64,000 nucleotides of DNA, from the NCBI GenBank assembly GCA_003554025.1, contig PWFC01000074.1, forward strand, positions 1 through 64,000, written 5' to 3'. Of the stretch, positions 52,047-59,910 are shown one piece after another. This DNA is from Mollicutes bacterium (GTDB taxonomy: Bacteria > Bacillota_I > Bacilli_A > Izemoplasmatales > Izemoplasmataceae). Below the pieces are notes generated by a model, which worked only from the letters and a program-made list of their open reading frames with translations, was not told the DNA's origin and did no database searches. Within the stretch, counting starts at the first letter, position 1. The number at the start of each line of letters is the position of its first letter. The position numbers and the translations under genes were made by a program.

Positions 52047-52074
52047 AAAAAGCCTTCCGGTACCGGAAGGCTTT
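52047..52074 (-). terminator. Terminator after rny
   Basis: A 13-base perfect palindrome (AAAGCCTTCCGGT/ACCGGAAGGCTTT) followed on the minus strand by TTTTT. The Nudix gene's SD lies just downstream, so some read-through is likely. Confidence 0.75.
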
Positions 52075-52079
52075 CCATG

Positions 52080-53636
52080 TTATTTGGCGACATCCTGAGC
52101 GCGAGTCTCACGAATGACGGTGACCTTGATGGTCCCGGGATAGGATAGTTGTTTCTCAATATCCGCTTTAATGTCGCGAGCAAGTTTATGCGCAAGCGTA
52201 TCGTCAACCTTATCCGGTTTGACTAGGACACGAACTTCGCGTCCCGCCTGAATGGCGTAGGCTTGTTCGACGCCTTCGTGCTTTGACGAGACGGATTCGA
52301 GCTGCTCAAGGCGCTTGATGTAATTGTCGAGCGATTCGCTTCTCGCGCCGGGTCGCGCTGCGCTTAGAGCGTCGGAAGCGGCGACCAATACGCCAATTAG
52401 CGTTTCAGCCTCAACTTCGCCGTGGTGTGAACGGATTGCATCAAGCACGGCTTTTGGTTCTTTGTAACGGGCGGCGGTGTTTTCACCGATTTCCACATGC
52501 GAGCCTTCGACTTCATGGTCGACAGCCTTGCCGATATCATGCAACAATGCGGCTCTGCGGGCAAGAATCTCGTCCTCGCCAATCTCTGCGGCGAGTTTTC
52601 CGGCCAAAAAGGCGCATTCTATCGAATGTTGCAAGACATTTTGGCCGTAGCTTGTGCGGAAATGAAGACGGCCTAAAAGCTTCACTAAGTCAGGATGGAT
52701 TTTCCCGATGCCGACTTCGAAGACGGCTTCTTCGCCTTTGTCGCGAATGAAGCGGTCGACTTCTTCACGCATCTTCTCCACTACCTCTTCAATGCGGCCG
52801 GGATGGATGCGTCCGTCGCTGACAAGCGCCTCAAGAGAACGCTTGGCGATTTCACGGCGCACCGGGTCAAAACCGCTTAGGACAACGGCTTCCGGGGTGT
52901 CGTCAATGATAAGGTCGACACCTGTGAGCGCCTCAATGGTACGAATGTTTCGGCCTTCTCGTCCGATGATTCGGCCTTTCATATCGTCGTTTGGCAACGA
53001 AACAACACTGACGGTTCCTTCGCTGGTGACATCTTGGGCGTATTTCTGCATGGCGGACGCCATCAGTTGTTTCGATTTTTTGTCAACTTCATTCTTAGCT
53101 TTCTCTTCTTCTTCTTTAATGAATTGCGCAATTTCCTGACTCATCTCTGATTCTACTCGTTTGAAAATTAGTTCTTTCGCTTCATCGCTTGTGTATCCGG
53201 CGATGGATTCCAGTTTTTCGTTTTGTTCTTCAATTAAGCGGTCCAGTTTGCTGTTCTTGTCTTCGAGGGAGCGTTTCTTTTGTTCGATAGACTCTTCTTT
53301 ACGGTCGATGTTGGATTCGCGCTTGTCCAAATTGACAGCGCGATTGTCCAATACTTTTTCTCTTTGAAAAAGCTTGTTCTCCTGATTGGAGATTTCCTTT
53401 TTACGTTCTTTGATTTCTTCATCAAAATCTTTGCGTAAATTGTGAATCTCCTGTTTGGTTTCCAATAATGATTGTTTTTTGTTTTGTTCAGCGTTTTTTA
53501 TTGCGTCATCGACGATCTTTTTCGCTTGAGTCTGGGCTTTGTCAAAGCCCTTTTCTACAACAATGGCCCGGATGACAATACCGGCCACAATCCCCACGAT
53601 TAACAATAGCAAACCGGAGACAATTAATTCAATCAT
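52080..53636 (-). CDS. rny: Ribonuclease Y
   Basis: A 518-residue membrane-anchored endoribonuclease that starts mRNA decay in Firmicutes. An N-terminal helix (about 3-23) is followed by a long Glu/Lys/Arg coiled coil (about 30-190), a KH domain with [15 protein letters not shown] near residue 222, and the HD domain [21 protein letters not shown] (shown here by its HD pair near residue 363). The length matches Bacillus Rny. It has its own promoter and an SD GGAGG. YmcA and YmdB, both tied to RNase Y in Bacillus, lie in the same cluster. Confidence 0.97.
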   Translation of the reverse strand: MIELIVSGLLLLIVGIVAGIVIRAIVVEKGFDKAQTQAKKIVDDAIKNAEQNKKQSLLETKQEIHNLRKDFDEEIKERKKEISNQENKLFQREKVLDNRAVNLDKRESNIDRKEESIEQKKRSLEDKNSKLDRLIEEQNEKLESIAGYTSDEAKELIFKRVESEMSQEIAQFIKEEEEKAKNEVDKKSKQLMASAMQKYAQDVTSEGTVSVVSLPNDDMKGRIIGREGRNIRTIEALTGVDLIIDDTPEAVVLSGFDPVRREIAKRSLEALVSDGRIHPGRIEEVVEKMREEVDRFIRDKGEEAVFEVGIGKIHPDLVKLLGRLHFRTSYGQNVLQHSIECAFLAGKLAAEIGEDEILARRAALLHDIGKAVDHEVEGSHVEIGENTAARYKEPKAVLDAIRSHHGEVEAETLIGVLVAASDALSAARPGARSESLDNYIKRLEQLESVSSKHEGVEQAYAIQAGREVRVLVKPDKVDDTLAHKLARDIKADIEKQLSYPGTIKVTVIRETRAQDVAK

Positions 53637-53740
53637 ATTAATTCCTCCGTTTCAGCTATGGGCTTGTGAATATGTGACTATAAAAACACCTTTCGATTAA
53701 GGCATTCTAAAGCAATGAGTAGAAACAAAGTTACTTATTC

Positions 53741-53770
53741 ATTATACCTTAGCGCCTTCGCAAAAGTCAA
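53741..53770 (-). promoter_or_regulatory. Promoter of rny
   Basis: On the minus strand TTGACT (53765-53770), 18 bases and a perfect TATAAT (53741-53746). The leader is about 100 bases; I see no strong structure in it. Confidence 0.75.
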
Positions 53771-53805
53771 ACAATATTCTTTGTCCAATGCCCCCAGAGG
53801 TCCAT

Positions 53806-53833
53806 AAAAAACCCGCCTGCGTCCGCAGGCGGG
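53806..53833 (-). terminator. Terminator after recA
   Basis: A 10-base GC-rich stem CCCGCCTGCG/CGCAGGCGGG with a two-base loop; six T follow on the minus strand. Confidence 0.92.
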
Positions 53834-53841
53834 GAACTATG

Positions 53842-54834
53842 TCAAATGTTGAGTTTTTCACGGATTTGCGTTTCAAGGCTTTCCAATAGTTCGGTGTTCT
53901 CACGCAAGTATTTCTTGACGTTCTCGCGACCTTGGCCGATTTTCTCGTCATTATAAGAAAACCACGAACCGCTTTTCTTGAGGAAATCGTATTCTACGGC
54001 CAAATCGATAATCTCACCGGTGCGGGAGATGCCTTCGCCGTAAACCAAATCGACTTCAGCGGTTTTAAAGGGCGGGGCAACTTTGTTTTTGACGACTTTG
54101 ATTTTGGTGCGGTTGCCGATGATGTCGTTGCCGATTTTCAACTGTTCGCTGCGGCGGATTTCGACTCGGACGCTGCTGTAAAATTTGAGCGCACGCCCAC
54201 CGGGGGTGGTTTCAGGATTGCCGAACATGATGCCGACTTTTTCGCGAATCTGGTTGATGAACACGGCGGTCGTGTTGGATTTGCTGATGGCGCCGGAAAG
54301 TTTACGCATGGCTTGGCTCATGAGCCGAGCCTGCAATCCGACATGGCTGCTCCCCATGTCGCCGCGAATTTCCGCTTCGGGCACTAACGCCGCAACGCTG
54401 TCGACAACAACGATGTCGACGGCACCGCTACGAATCAGAGCTTCGGTAATCTCTAAGGCCTGTTCGCCGGTGTCAGGCTGCGAAATGATCAAGTTGTCGA
54501 TGTCGACGCCAAGTGCACGAGCGTATTTCGGGTCAAGCGCGTGTTCGGCGTCGATGAACGCCGCGTACCCGCCTTCCTTTTGCGCCTGGGCGATGGCGTG
54601 CAGGGCAAAAGTGGTTTTGCCCGAGGATTCGGGGCCGTATATTTCCACAATTCTTCCACGGGGATATCCTCCGATGCCTAACGCCTGATCAAGCGCCAAC
54701 GAACCGCTAGGCACTGTGTCGATATCCTTGGCCATGTCATCGTCTCCTAAAATCATGACCGATCCTTTTCCATGGGCTTTTTCAATGTCTTTCATGGCTT
54801 GGTCCAATGCTTTTTGTCGATCGTTTTTAGCCAC
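53842..54834 (-). CDS. recA: Recombinase RecA
   Basis: A 330-residue RecA with Walker [10 protein letters not shown] near residue 69, the catalytic Glu/Walker B region ([13 protein letters not shown]), loop L2 with NQIREKVG and a C-terminal domain shorter than in E. coli. The start codon is GTG 54834, with GGGAGG 8 bases upstream. I see no Gram-positive SOS box (GAAC-N4-GTTC) in the 54 bases between pgsA and recA. cinA, which usually sits between pgsA and recA in Bacillus, is absent. Confidence 0.97.
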   Translation of the reverse strand: MAKNDRQKALDQAMKDIEKAHGKGSVMILGDDDMAKDIDTVPSGSLALDQALGIGGYPRGRIVEIYGPESSGKTTFALHAIAQAQKEGGYAAFIDAEHALDPKYARALGVDIDNLIISQPDTGEQALEITEALIRSGAVDIVVVDSVAALVPEAEIRGDMGSSHVGLQARLMSQAMRKLSGAISKSNTTAVFINQIREKVGIMFGNPETTPGGRALKFYSSVRVEIRRSEQLKIGNDIIGNRTKIKVVKNKVAPPFKTAEVDLVYGEGISRTGEIIDLAVEYDFLKKSGSWFSYNDEKIGQGRENVKKYLRENTELLESLETQIREKLNI

Positions 54835-54888
54835 ACGTAACGCCTCCCTTTCATAGATAATAGTAGTGTGGTGCGAGGGGTTTTTCTT

Positions 54889-55443
54889 TTATTTTTCCGG
54901 TGCGATGGAAGAAATGTTTCGCACGATGTATTCAACGCCGGAGACGACGGTCAAAAATGTCGCCACATAAAGGATGATTGCCCCAAACGGCACGGTCGTA
55001 TAAGAATCGGCGTGAAACAGAAGCAAAATGACGGCAACGAGTGTCGATGCGGTTTTGTATTTGCCGAGTTTGCTAGCGGCGATGACCGCTCCATCGCCTA
55101 CAACGATCAAACGAAGGCCGGTGACAATGAGTTCACGCGACAAAATGACAAAAACGACCCACATCGGCACGAAATTGATGTCCATCAACATCAAAAGCGC
55201 GGCCATGACCAAAAGCTTGTCGGCCAAAGGATCCAAGAACTTCCCAAAGGTCGTCACGATGTCGTGTTTGCGGGCGATGTGACCGTCGATGAAATCGGTC
55301 AATGAAGCGATCACGAACAAAACGGCGATGGACAGCGAATAAGCGTTCAACGCTTCTCCGCGCTCCGGGTCCAAATAAAAAAGCACTATGATGAAAGGAA
55401 TGAAAAGCACGCGTGCCACCGTGATTTTGTTCGGCAAGTTCAT
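54889..55443 (-). CDS. pgsA: CDP-diacylglycerol-glycerol-3-phosphate 3-phosphatidyltransferase
   Basis: A 184-residue membrane enzyme making phosphatidylglycerol phosphate. The CDP-alcohol phosphotransferase motif D-x2-D-G-x2-A-R-x8-G-x3-D-x3-D is intact (DFIDGHIAR then GKFLDPLAD, near residues 49-73). There are about five hydrophobic helices. ATG 55443 has GAGGTG upstream. The pgsA-recA order is as in Bacillus. Its substrate glycerol 3-phosphate is made by GpsA of this window. Confidence 0.95.
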   Translation of the reverse strand: MNLPNKITVARVLFIPFIIVLFYLDPERGEALNAYSLSIAVLFVIASLTDFIDGHIARKHDIVTTFGKFLDPLADKLLVMAALLMLMDINFVPMWVVFVILSRELIVTGLRLIVVGDGAVIAASKLGKYKTASTLVAVILLLFHADSYTTVPFGAIILYVATFLTVVSGVEYIVRNISSIAPEK

Positions 55444-55514
55444 CGTAATCACCTCAAAACTGATTATACCACAAAGCACCGCCGCTCACAATGAAAAAGG
55501 GCGGGGCGATGGGG

Positions 55515-56234
55515 TTATTCGTCTTTCATTTCAACGTTGTGATACACCGCTTGCACATCGTCGACATCGTTCAAAAGCCGCATGAGCTTTTCAAAGAGGG
55601 CGTACTCCTCGTCGCTTAGTTCGACGGTGTTTTGCGGATACCATCCGGAGTTCGAATACAGTATCTCGACATCTTGTTCGCGAAGCGTCCTTTCAATGGC
55701 GTCGTGCGCGGTGCCCGCGGCGGTAAGGAAAATGCCCTCTTCATCGGTCTCGATGTCGTAGAGTTCGATATCCTCCGCAAACAGCGTTTCTAAGACGTCA
55801 TCTTCGTCGATGCCTTTGATATGCAGTTTCGCGAGGTGGTCGTACATATGTTCAACCGAGCCTTTGACGCCGATTTTCGACCCGATTTTGGTGAAGCAAT
55901 AACGGACGTCGCTGACGGTGCGATTGACGTTGTCGGTGAGCGCATCGATCAAAAAGGCGCTTCCTCCGGGGCCGAACCCCTCATAGCGGGCGGTCTCAAA
56001 ATCTTCGCCTCCCTTTTCCTGCGCTTTTTTCAAATTGCGTTCGACGACATCGTTGGGGACGTCGTCTTTTTTCGCGCGCTCAAGCAAATGTTTCAAAGCG
56101 TGGTTGGTTTCGACGTTCACCCCGCCTTCTTTGGCTTTCATGTAAATTGCTTTGCCGTAGCGGGCGTAGAGCTTGCTGCGTTTGAGATGCGTTTTTTGCA
56201 TCGCTTCTTTGCGCACTTCGAATTTTCTTCCCAT
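55515..56234 (-). CDS. yebC: YebC/PmpR-family protein (TACO1-like)
   Basis: A 239-residue protein of the YebC family, YeeN-type N-terminus (MGRKFEVRKEAMQKT). Conserved segments are NVETNHALKHLLERAK, YEGFGPGG near residue 90 and a C-terminal acidic domain. The family has been described as transcriptional regulators; later work ties members to translation of proline-rich sequences, which would fit with EF-P here. ATG 56234 has AAGGTG upstream. Confidence 0.92.
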   Translation of the reverse strand: MGRKFEVRKEAMQKTHLKRSKLYARYGKAIYMKAKEGGVNVETNHALKHLLERAKKDDVPNDVVERNLKKAQEKGGEDFETARYEGFGPGGSAFLIDALTDNVNRTVSDVRYCFTKIGSKIGVKGSVEHMYDHLAKLHIKGIDEDDVLETLFAEDIELYDIETDEEGIFLTAAGTAHDAIERTLREQDVEILYSNSGWYPQNTVELSDEEYALFEKLMRLLNDVDDVQAVYHNVEMKDE

Positions 56235-56288
56235 AATCATCACCTTTTCGTAAGTCCACAAGCATTATACCGCAATGCTTTTAAGCGT

Positions 56289-57146
56289 TCAATCGTTTTC
56301 TTTGAGCTCCGTTTTGTCTTTTTTCAAGTTGACGCGGCCTTCTTTGTATAGTCTTCCAAGCGCCCTTTTGAAAGCCGCTTTGCTCATATGGAAGGTTTCG
56401 AAGATTTCTTGCGGGTCGCTTTTGTCGGTAAAGGGCATCGGGTTGTTCTTCTTAAGATACTCATAAATTCTAAGCGCGTCGCCTTCTAACATGTTCTCCT
56501 TTTGTTCGATGAGGGTTCCGTTATAACGGAGTTCGTCTTTGACGACGCTCACCGTCACCTTAAGCTCTTCGCCAAGACGGTGCTCTTTTCGGGTGTGTTT
56601 GTAAAACACGAATACCTCATGGCCCTCTTCTGTGAAAAGCACAAGTCCCTCGTCCGCAAGATACACTACGTGCGCCGACACTTTCTCGCCTTTTTCAAGT
56701 GGCTTTTCGGCCTTTTTGTGGTCGAAAAGCGTGAAGCGTTTTACCAAAGAAGCCACCATTTGACGGCGCGAAGCTTTCAGACGGCAATAAAGGCGGTCGC
56801 CTATTTTCGGCCATTGCTTGTTTAAAGGAGGCAGTTCGTCAAGAGAAACCAGCATGTCCTTCGATAGGCCGATATCGACAAACACCCCCAAAGAATCCTT
56901 GCGTTCGACAACGTCGACAAAATCGGCGCGGTAAATATCGATCTTCGGCGTGCGCATATCGGCAATAAGACCTTTTTTGTGGTCGATGTAGACAAACGCC
57001 TCGATTTTGTCGCCTTCTTTCAACGTCCCTTGAATCCCTTCGTTTGGCATGAACACTTTTGCCTCGGGGTGCTGCAAAATCACACCGCCCGTTTCTCTTT
57101 TCATCACCGTAAACAAATTCGTCGTTCCGATTACTAGTTCACTCAT
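56289..57146 (-). CDS. cvfB: CvfB-like S1-domain RNA-binding protein
   Basis: A 285-residue protein with three S1-like OB domains (about 1-65, 67-130, 140-210) and a C-terminal winged-helix segment (about 225-280, with MPFTDKSDPQEIFETF). This is the CvfB/YitL layout, an RNA-binding regulator of virulence genes in Staphylococcus. ATG 57146 has GAGGTG upstream; 27 more open codons include the promoter and are not used. A TATAAT at 57165-57170 could start its transcript just upstream. Confidence 0.9.
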   Translation of the reverse strand: MSELVIGTTNLFTVMKRETGGVILQHPEAKVFMPNEGIQGTLKEGDKIEAFVYIDHKKGLIADMRTPKIDIYRADFVDVVERKDSLGVFVDIGLSKDMLVSLDELPPLNKQWPKIGDRLYCRLKASRRQMVASLVKRFTLFDHKKAEKPLEKGEKVSAHVVYLADEGLVLFTEEGHEVFVFYKHTRKEHRLGEELKVTVSVVKDELRYNGTLIEQKENMLEGDALRIYEYLKKNNPMPFTDKSDPQEIFETFHMSKAAFKRALGRLYKEGRVNLKKDKTELKEND

Positions 57147-57221
57147 GGCTTTCACCTCGTGAAAATTATAACAAAATTTTCTTCCGATTACACGAAAGAC
57201 AGCCTTCTTTTCAAGCGTTTC

Positions 57222-57250
57222 TTTCAAGTGCGGGAAAAATACGCTATACT
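57222..57250 (+). promoter_or_regulatory. Promoter of the M1-like peptidase gene
   Basis: TTTCAA (57222-57227), 17 bases and TATACT (57245-57250). Confidence 0.6.
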
Positions 57251-57280
57251 GAATATACAGAACAATGCAGGAGGCGAATC

Positions 57281-58522
57281 ATGAAAATCACAAACCACGA
57301 CCTGTTTCTTTCCATCACTCCGGACAAACATTTCTTAGAAGCCAAGGACACCATATACTTCGATGGTGTCTGCGACTTTGTGGAGTTGCATCTTGGCAAC
57401 CGCTGCACCATTCATAAAGCCTACACAAAAAGCGGCGAAGTGCCCTTTGAAGCGGTGCATACGCACAAATTCACAACGGTTTACCGTTTCCAGCCGAACC
57501 ACGACTCGTTAACCATCGAATACGAAGGCCTTTTTGACCGTTTCAAAGGCTATGGAGTATGCGCCATCCACAAACATTGCGTCGAACTTTCCGGCTTCGG
57601 CTTCTTCTTCCCGACCATAGAAAAAAATTCGCAACTCGAGCGTTTTACCTATTCGCTTGAAGTAGCGCTGCCAAACTCTTGGCGCGTCGTCGCCCCCGAC
57701 GACAGGGACATCCAAAACATTCCCGAAGACGAACGGCGTTTTCACTTCCAAAACCACAAGATCGAAGACATTCTCGTATGCGCCTCCCCCGATTACAAAC
57801 GGCATCACCGAAAGAGTTTGACCATGATTCTTCCAAAACTCGACCCCTCTGTCGCAAAGGGCATGTTAAAAGATTTCGAAAACTCCGTCGATTTGTGCAC
57901 GGAAACTTTTGGAAAGCTGCGTTCGGGCATGACCACAACCGGCATCGTCTCCCCCCGTGGAGAAGGTTCGCAGGAGTGGGGATATGAACGGGGGCATCTA
58001 TGGGTCATCGGCGATTTGTTTTTACAATACGCTTGCGCCAACGACTGGCGTTTCGGAGGACTCAAGAAATCCCTTGCCCTTCACGAAACCATCCATTCGT
58101 GGATTGGCATCGGCGTGAAAATGCCCATCTATCTGGCCGAGGCCATCACCCAATACTGCGAAGTCGTCTTGACGCAAAAAATCTATCAAGAAGCCGGACT
58201 CGACCGACGCTACTTCGCCTGGTACGAAGAACGTCTGCTTGAAAAAATCAAAGAAAAAGATTTTGCTCCCGCTTCACTCGATGTCACGGACGACCACTAC
58301 GCCTTTTGGTATTTGAAAGGATCGCTCGCTTTTTACGACTTGGAAAAACGCGTGGGAAGAAAGCGTCTTCTTTTGGCTTTCAACGATCTTTACCAAAACC
58401 ACCACGGAACCTTCCTTGACGAAAGCGATGTGAGAACCGCGCTCGAAAAATCCCTCGACCTTCCGTTAAAACGGTTCTTCGACCATTGGATGCACACACC
58501 GGGATATAAGCCCCTTCATTAA
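57281..58522 (+). CDS. Compact M1-like zinc metallopeptidase
   Basis: A 413-residue gluzincin-type protein. An N-terminal all-beta region (1-175) resembles the M1 saddle domain. The zinc site is HETIH (268-272) followed by Trp274 and Glu287 in YLAEAITQY. Only 14 residues separate His272 and Glu287, against 18 in standard M1 enzymes. A Tyr near W343-Y344-LKG matches the catalytic Tyr region. The GAMEN exopeptidase loop is not recognisable, so N-terminal peptide anchoring may differ. There is no signal peptide, so it is probably cytoplasmic. AGGAGGCG precedes the ATG. It is a single-gene transcript. Confidence 0.8.
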   Translation: MKITNHDLFLSITPDKHFLEAKDTIYFDGVCDFVELHLGNRCTIHKAYTKSGEVPFEAVHTHKFTTVYRFQPNHDSLTIEYEGLFDRFKGYGVCAIHKHCVELSGFGFFFPTIEKNSQLERFTYSLEVALPNSWRVVAPDDRDIQNIPEDERRFHFQNHKIEDILVCASPDYKRHHRKSLTMILPKLDPSVAKGMLKDFENSVDLCTETFGKLRSGMTTTGIVSPRGEGSQEWGYERGHLWVIGDLFLQYACANDWRFGGLKKSLALHETIHSWIGIGVKMPIYLAEAITQYCEVVLTQKIYQEAGLDRRYFAWYEERLLEKIKEKDFAPASLDVTDDHYAFWYLKGSLAFYDLEKRVGRKRLLLAFNDLYQNHHGTFLDESDVRTALEKSLDLPLKRFFDHWMHTPGYKPLH

Positions 58523-58549
58523 GTTTCTGCAGCTTTCGCTACGCGGGGA

Positions 58550-58578
58550 TTGCTTTTTCAAATGCGATTTGATAAAAT
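58550..58578 (+). promoter_or_regulatory. Promoter of rpsT
   Basis: TTGCTT (58550-58555), 17 bases and TAAAAT (58573-58578). Confidence 0.6.
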
Positions 58579-58610
58579 ATACCCGCTTGCATAAATGGAG
58601 GTGAGAATAT

Positions 58611-58871
58611 ATGGCAAACATGGCACAACAAAGAAAACGCGTACGTCAGGACGTGCAAAAGCGTCGCCAACACCGGATGTTCAAACAAAGTTTGAAGACG
58701 GCTATGAAAAACGTGGAAAATAACGTTGAAAAAGGCGACAAGTCTCAAGCTGAAATCGCGCTCAATCGCGCTCATAAGAAGCTGGACAAGGCCTTGTCAA
58801 AAGGCATCCACAAGAAAAACTATGTAGCGCGTAACAAATCACGCCTGCAAAAGCGTGTCAATACATTGTAA
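58611..58871 (+). CDS. rpsT: 30S ribosomal protein S20
   Basis: An 86-residue basic three-helix protein of usual S20 length, binding 16S rRNA. Signature segments are QQRKRVRQDVQKRRQH and KGIHKKNYVARNKSRLQK. The SD GGAGGTGAG is strong. It is convergent with holA, the arrangement known from Bacillus (holA/yqeN next to rpsT). Confidence 0.97.
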   Translation: MANMAQQRKRVRQDVQKRRQHRMFKQSLKTAMKNVENNVEKGDKSQAEIALNRAHKKLDKALSKGIHKKNYVARNKSRLQKRVNTL

Positions 58872-58902
58872 AAAATCTATTCCCCGGGGAATAGATTTTT
58901 TT
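58871..58902. terminator. Terminator between rpsT and holA
   Basis: A perfect 15-base inverted repeat AAAAATCTATTCCCC/GGGGAATAGATTTTT with seven T on the plus strand and a five-A start, usable by both convergent genes. Confidence 0.9.
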
Positions 58903-58906
58903 ATGT

Positions 58907-59872
58907 TCATGTGCCGAGAATAAAGAGCTCCAGCGCCATTTTTTTGTCCACACGGCCACTTTTGATGGAATAATCGAGGTGTTCAAGTTCGCGTAGATGG
59001 TGCTCGATTTTGTCTTTGGGGACGCTTTTCGCGTTTTGGACCATATAGTAGGCTCTGCCGCTTTTTACGTTTAAGTAGCGCTGGATTTCGTCTTGCGACT
59101 TGCCTTGGTCGAGCAGCGTCTTGACTTGGAGCATCTCGCGGAATTTGTTGACGACGATGCCTAAGATGCGCAAAGGGTCTTCGCTATACATTATCAAGTC
59201 GTGATAGACTTCCAAAGCTCTTTTATGGTTTCGTTCCAACATGGCGTTGGTGATCTCATAGACGTTGTCTTCGATGTTGCGGGTGATGACCCGTTCCACG
59301 GTGTCTTTGTCGATGGTGCTTTCACCTTGGGCGTATAGAAGAAGCTTTTTCACTTCTTGAAAGGCGAGTTCGGTGCTGCTTTGAATGCGTTTCATGAGCT
59401 CCTGCAGGGCATCGTTTTCGATGTGCACGCCCGCGTTTGCGATTTGACGCTTGACCCAACCCGCAAGATCCTGGGCGCTTTTAAGCTTGCACTCGACGAT
59501 TTCCGCCGTTTCTTTGAGCACTTTGACGAGTTCTTTGCGTCCATCCAACCTTTGGGCGGGGACCGTCAAGATGAAAATGGTCGATTCCGATGGGTTTTTC
59601 AGATATTCCAACAAATAGCCTTCGTCTTGTTCTAACGCTTTTTTGGGAGGGTGCGTACCAAGAAAATGCGCGTTTTTTGCGACCACAACCTTCTGTTCGC
59701 TCATAAAAGGGATGGTCATGGCGTCGTTGATGGCGTCGCGGATGGGGGTTTCCTCACAATCGTAGATGGTCACGTTGTAGTCGTCGACTTCGTATTTTTT
59801 GATCAGCTGGCCGATTTTGCTACGGATGTGGAAGCTGTCTTCGCCGTAAAAGACCATGATGTTTTCTTGCAT
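58907..59872 (-). CDS. holA: DNA polymerase III delta subunit
   Basis: A 321-residue clamp-loader subunit that opens the beta clamp. The N-terminus (MVFYGEDSFHIRSKIGQL) and the region TIPFMSEQKVVVAKNAHFL, shown here by its core SEQKVVV near residue 58, fit HolA/YqeN. A C-terminal helical domain (about 210-321) follows. GAGGTGATG precedes the ATG. It follows comEC after 38 bases, as in Bacillus. Confidence 0.93.
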   Translation of the reverse strand: MQENIMVFYGEDSFHIRSKIGQLIKKYEVDDYNVTIYDCEETPIRDAINDAMTIPFMSEQKVVVAKNAHFLGTHPPKKALEQDEGYLLEYLKNPSESTIFILTVPAQRLDGRKELVKVLKETAEIVECKLKSAQDLAGWVKRQIANAGVHIENDALQELMKRIQSSTELAFQEVKKLLLYAQGESTIDKDTVERVITRNIEDNVYEITNAMLERNHKRALEVYHDLIMYSEDPLRILGIVVNKFREMLQVKTLLDQGKSQDEIQRYLNVKSGRAYYMVQNAKSVPKDKIEHHLRELEHLDYSIKSGRVDKKMALELFILGT

Positions 59873-59910
59873 GTCATCACCTCATTCCCATTATAGCATA
59901 CGCTTTTCTT

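Noticed and set aside
53637-53740. Riboswitch or structured RNA in the rny leader
   Set aside because: No strong stems or known aptamer pattern seen; it looks like an ordinary leader.
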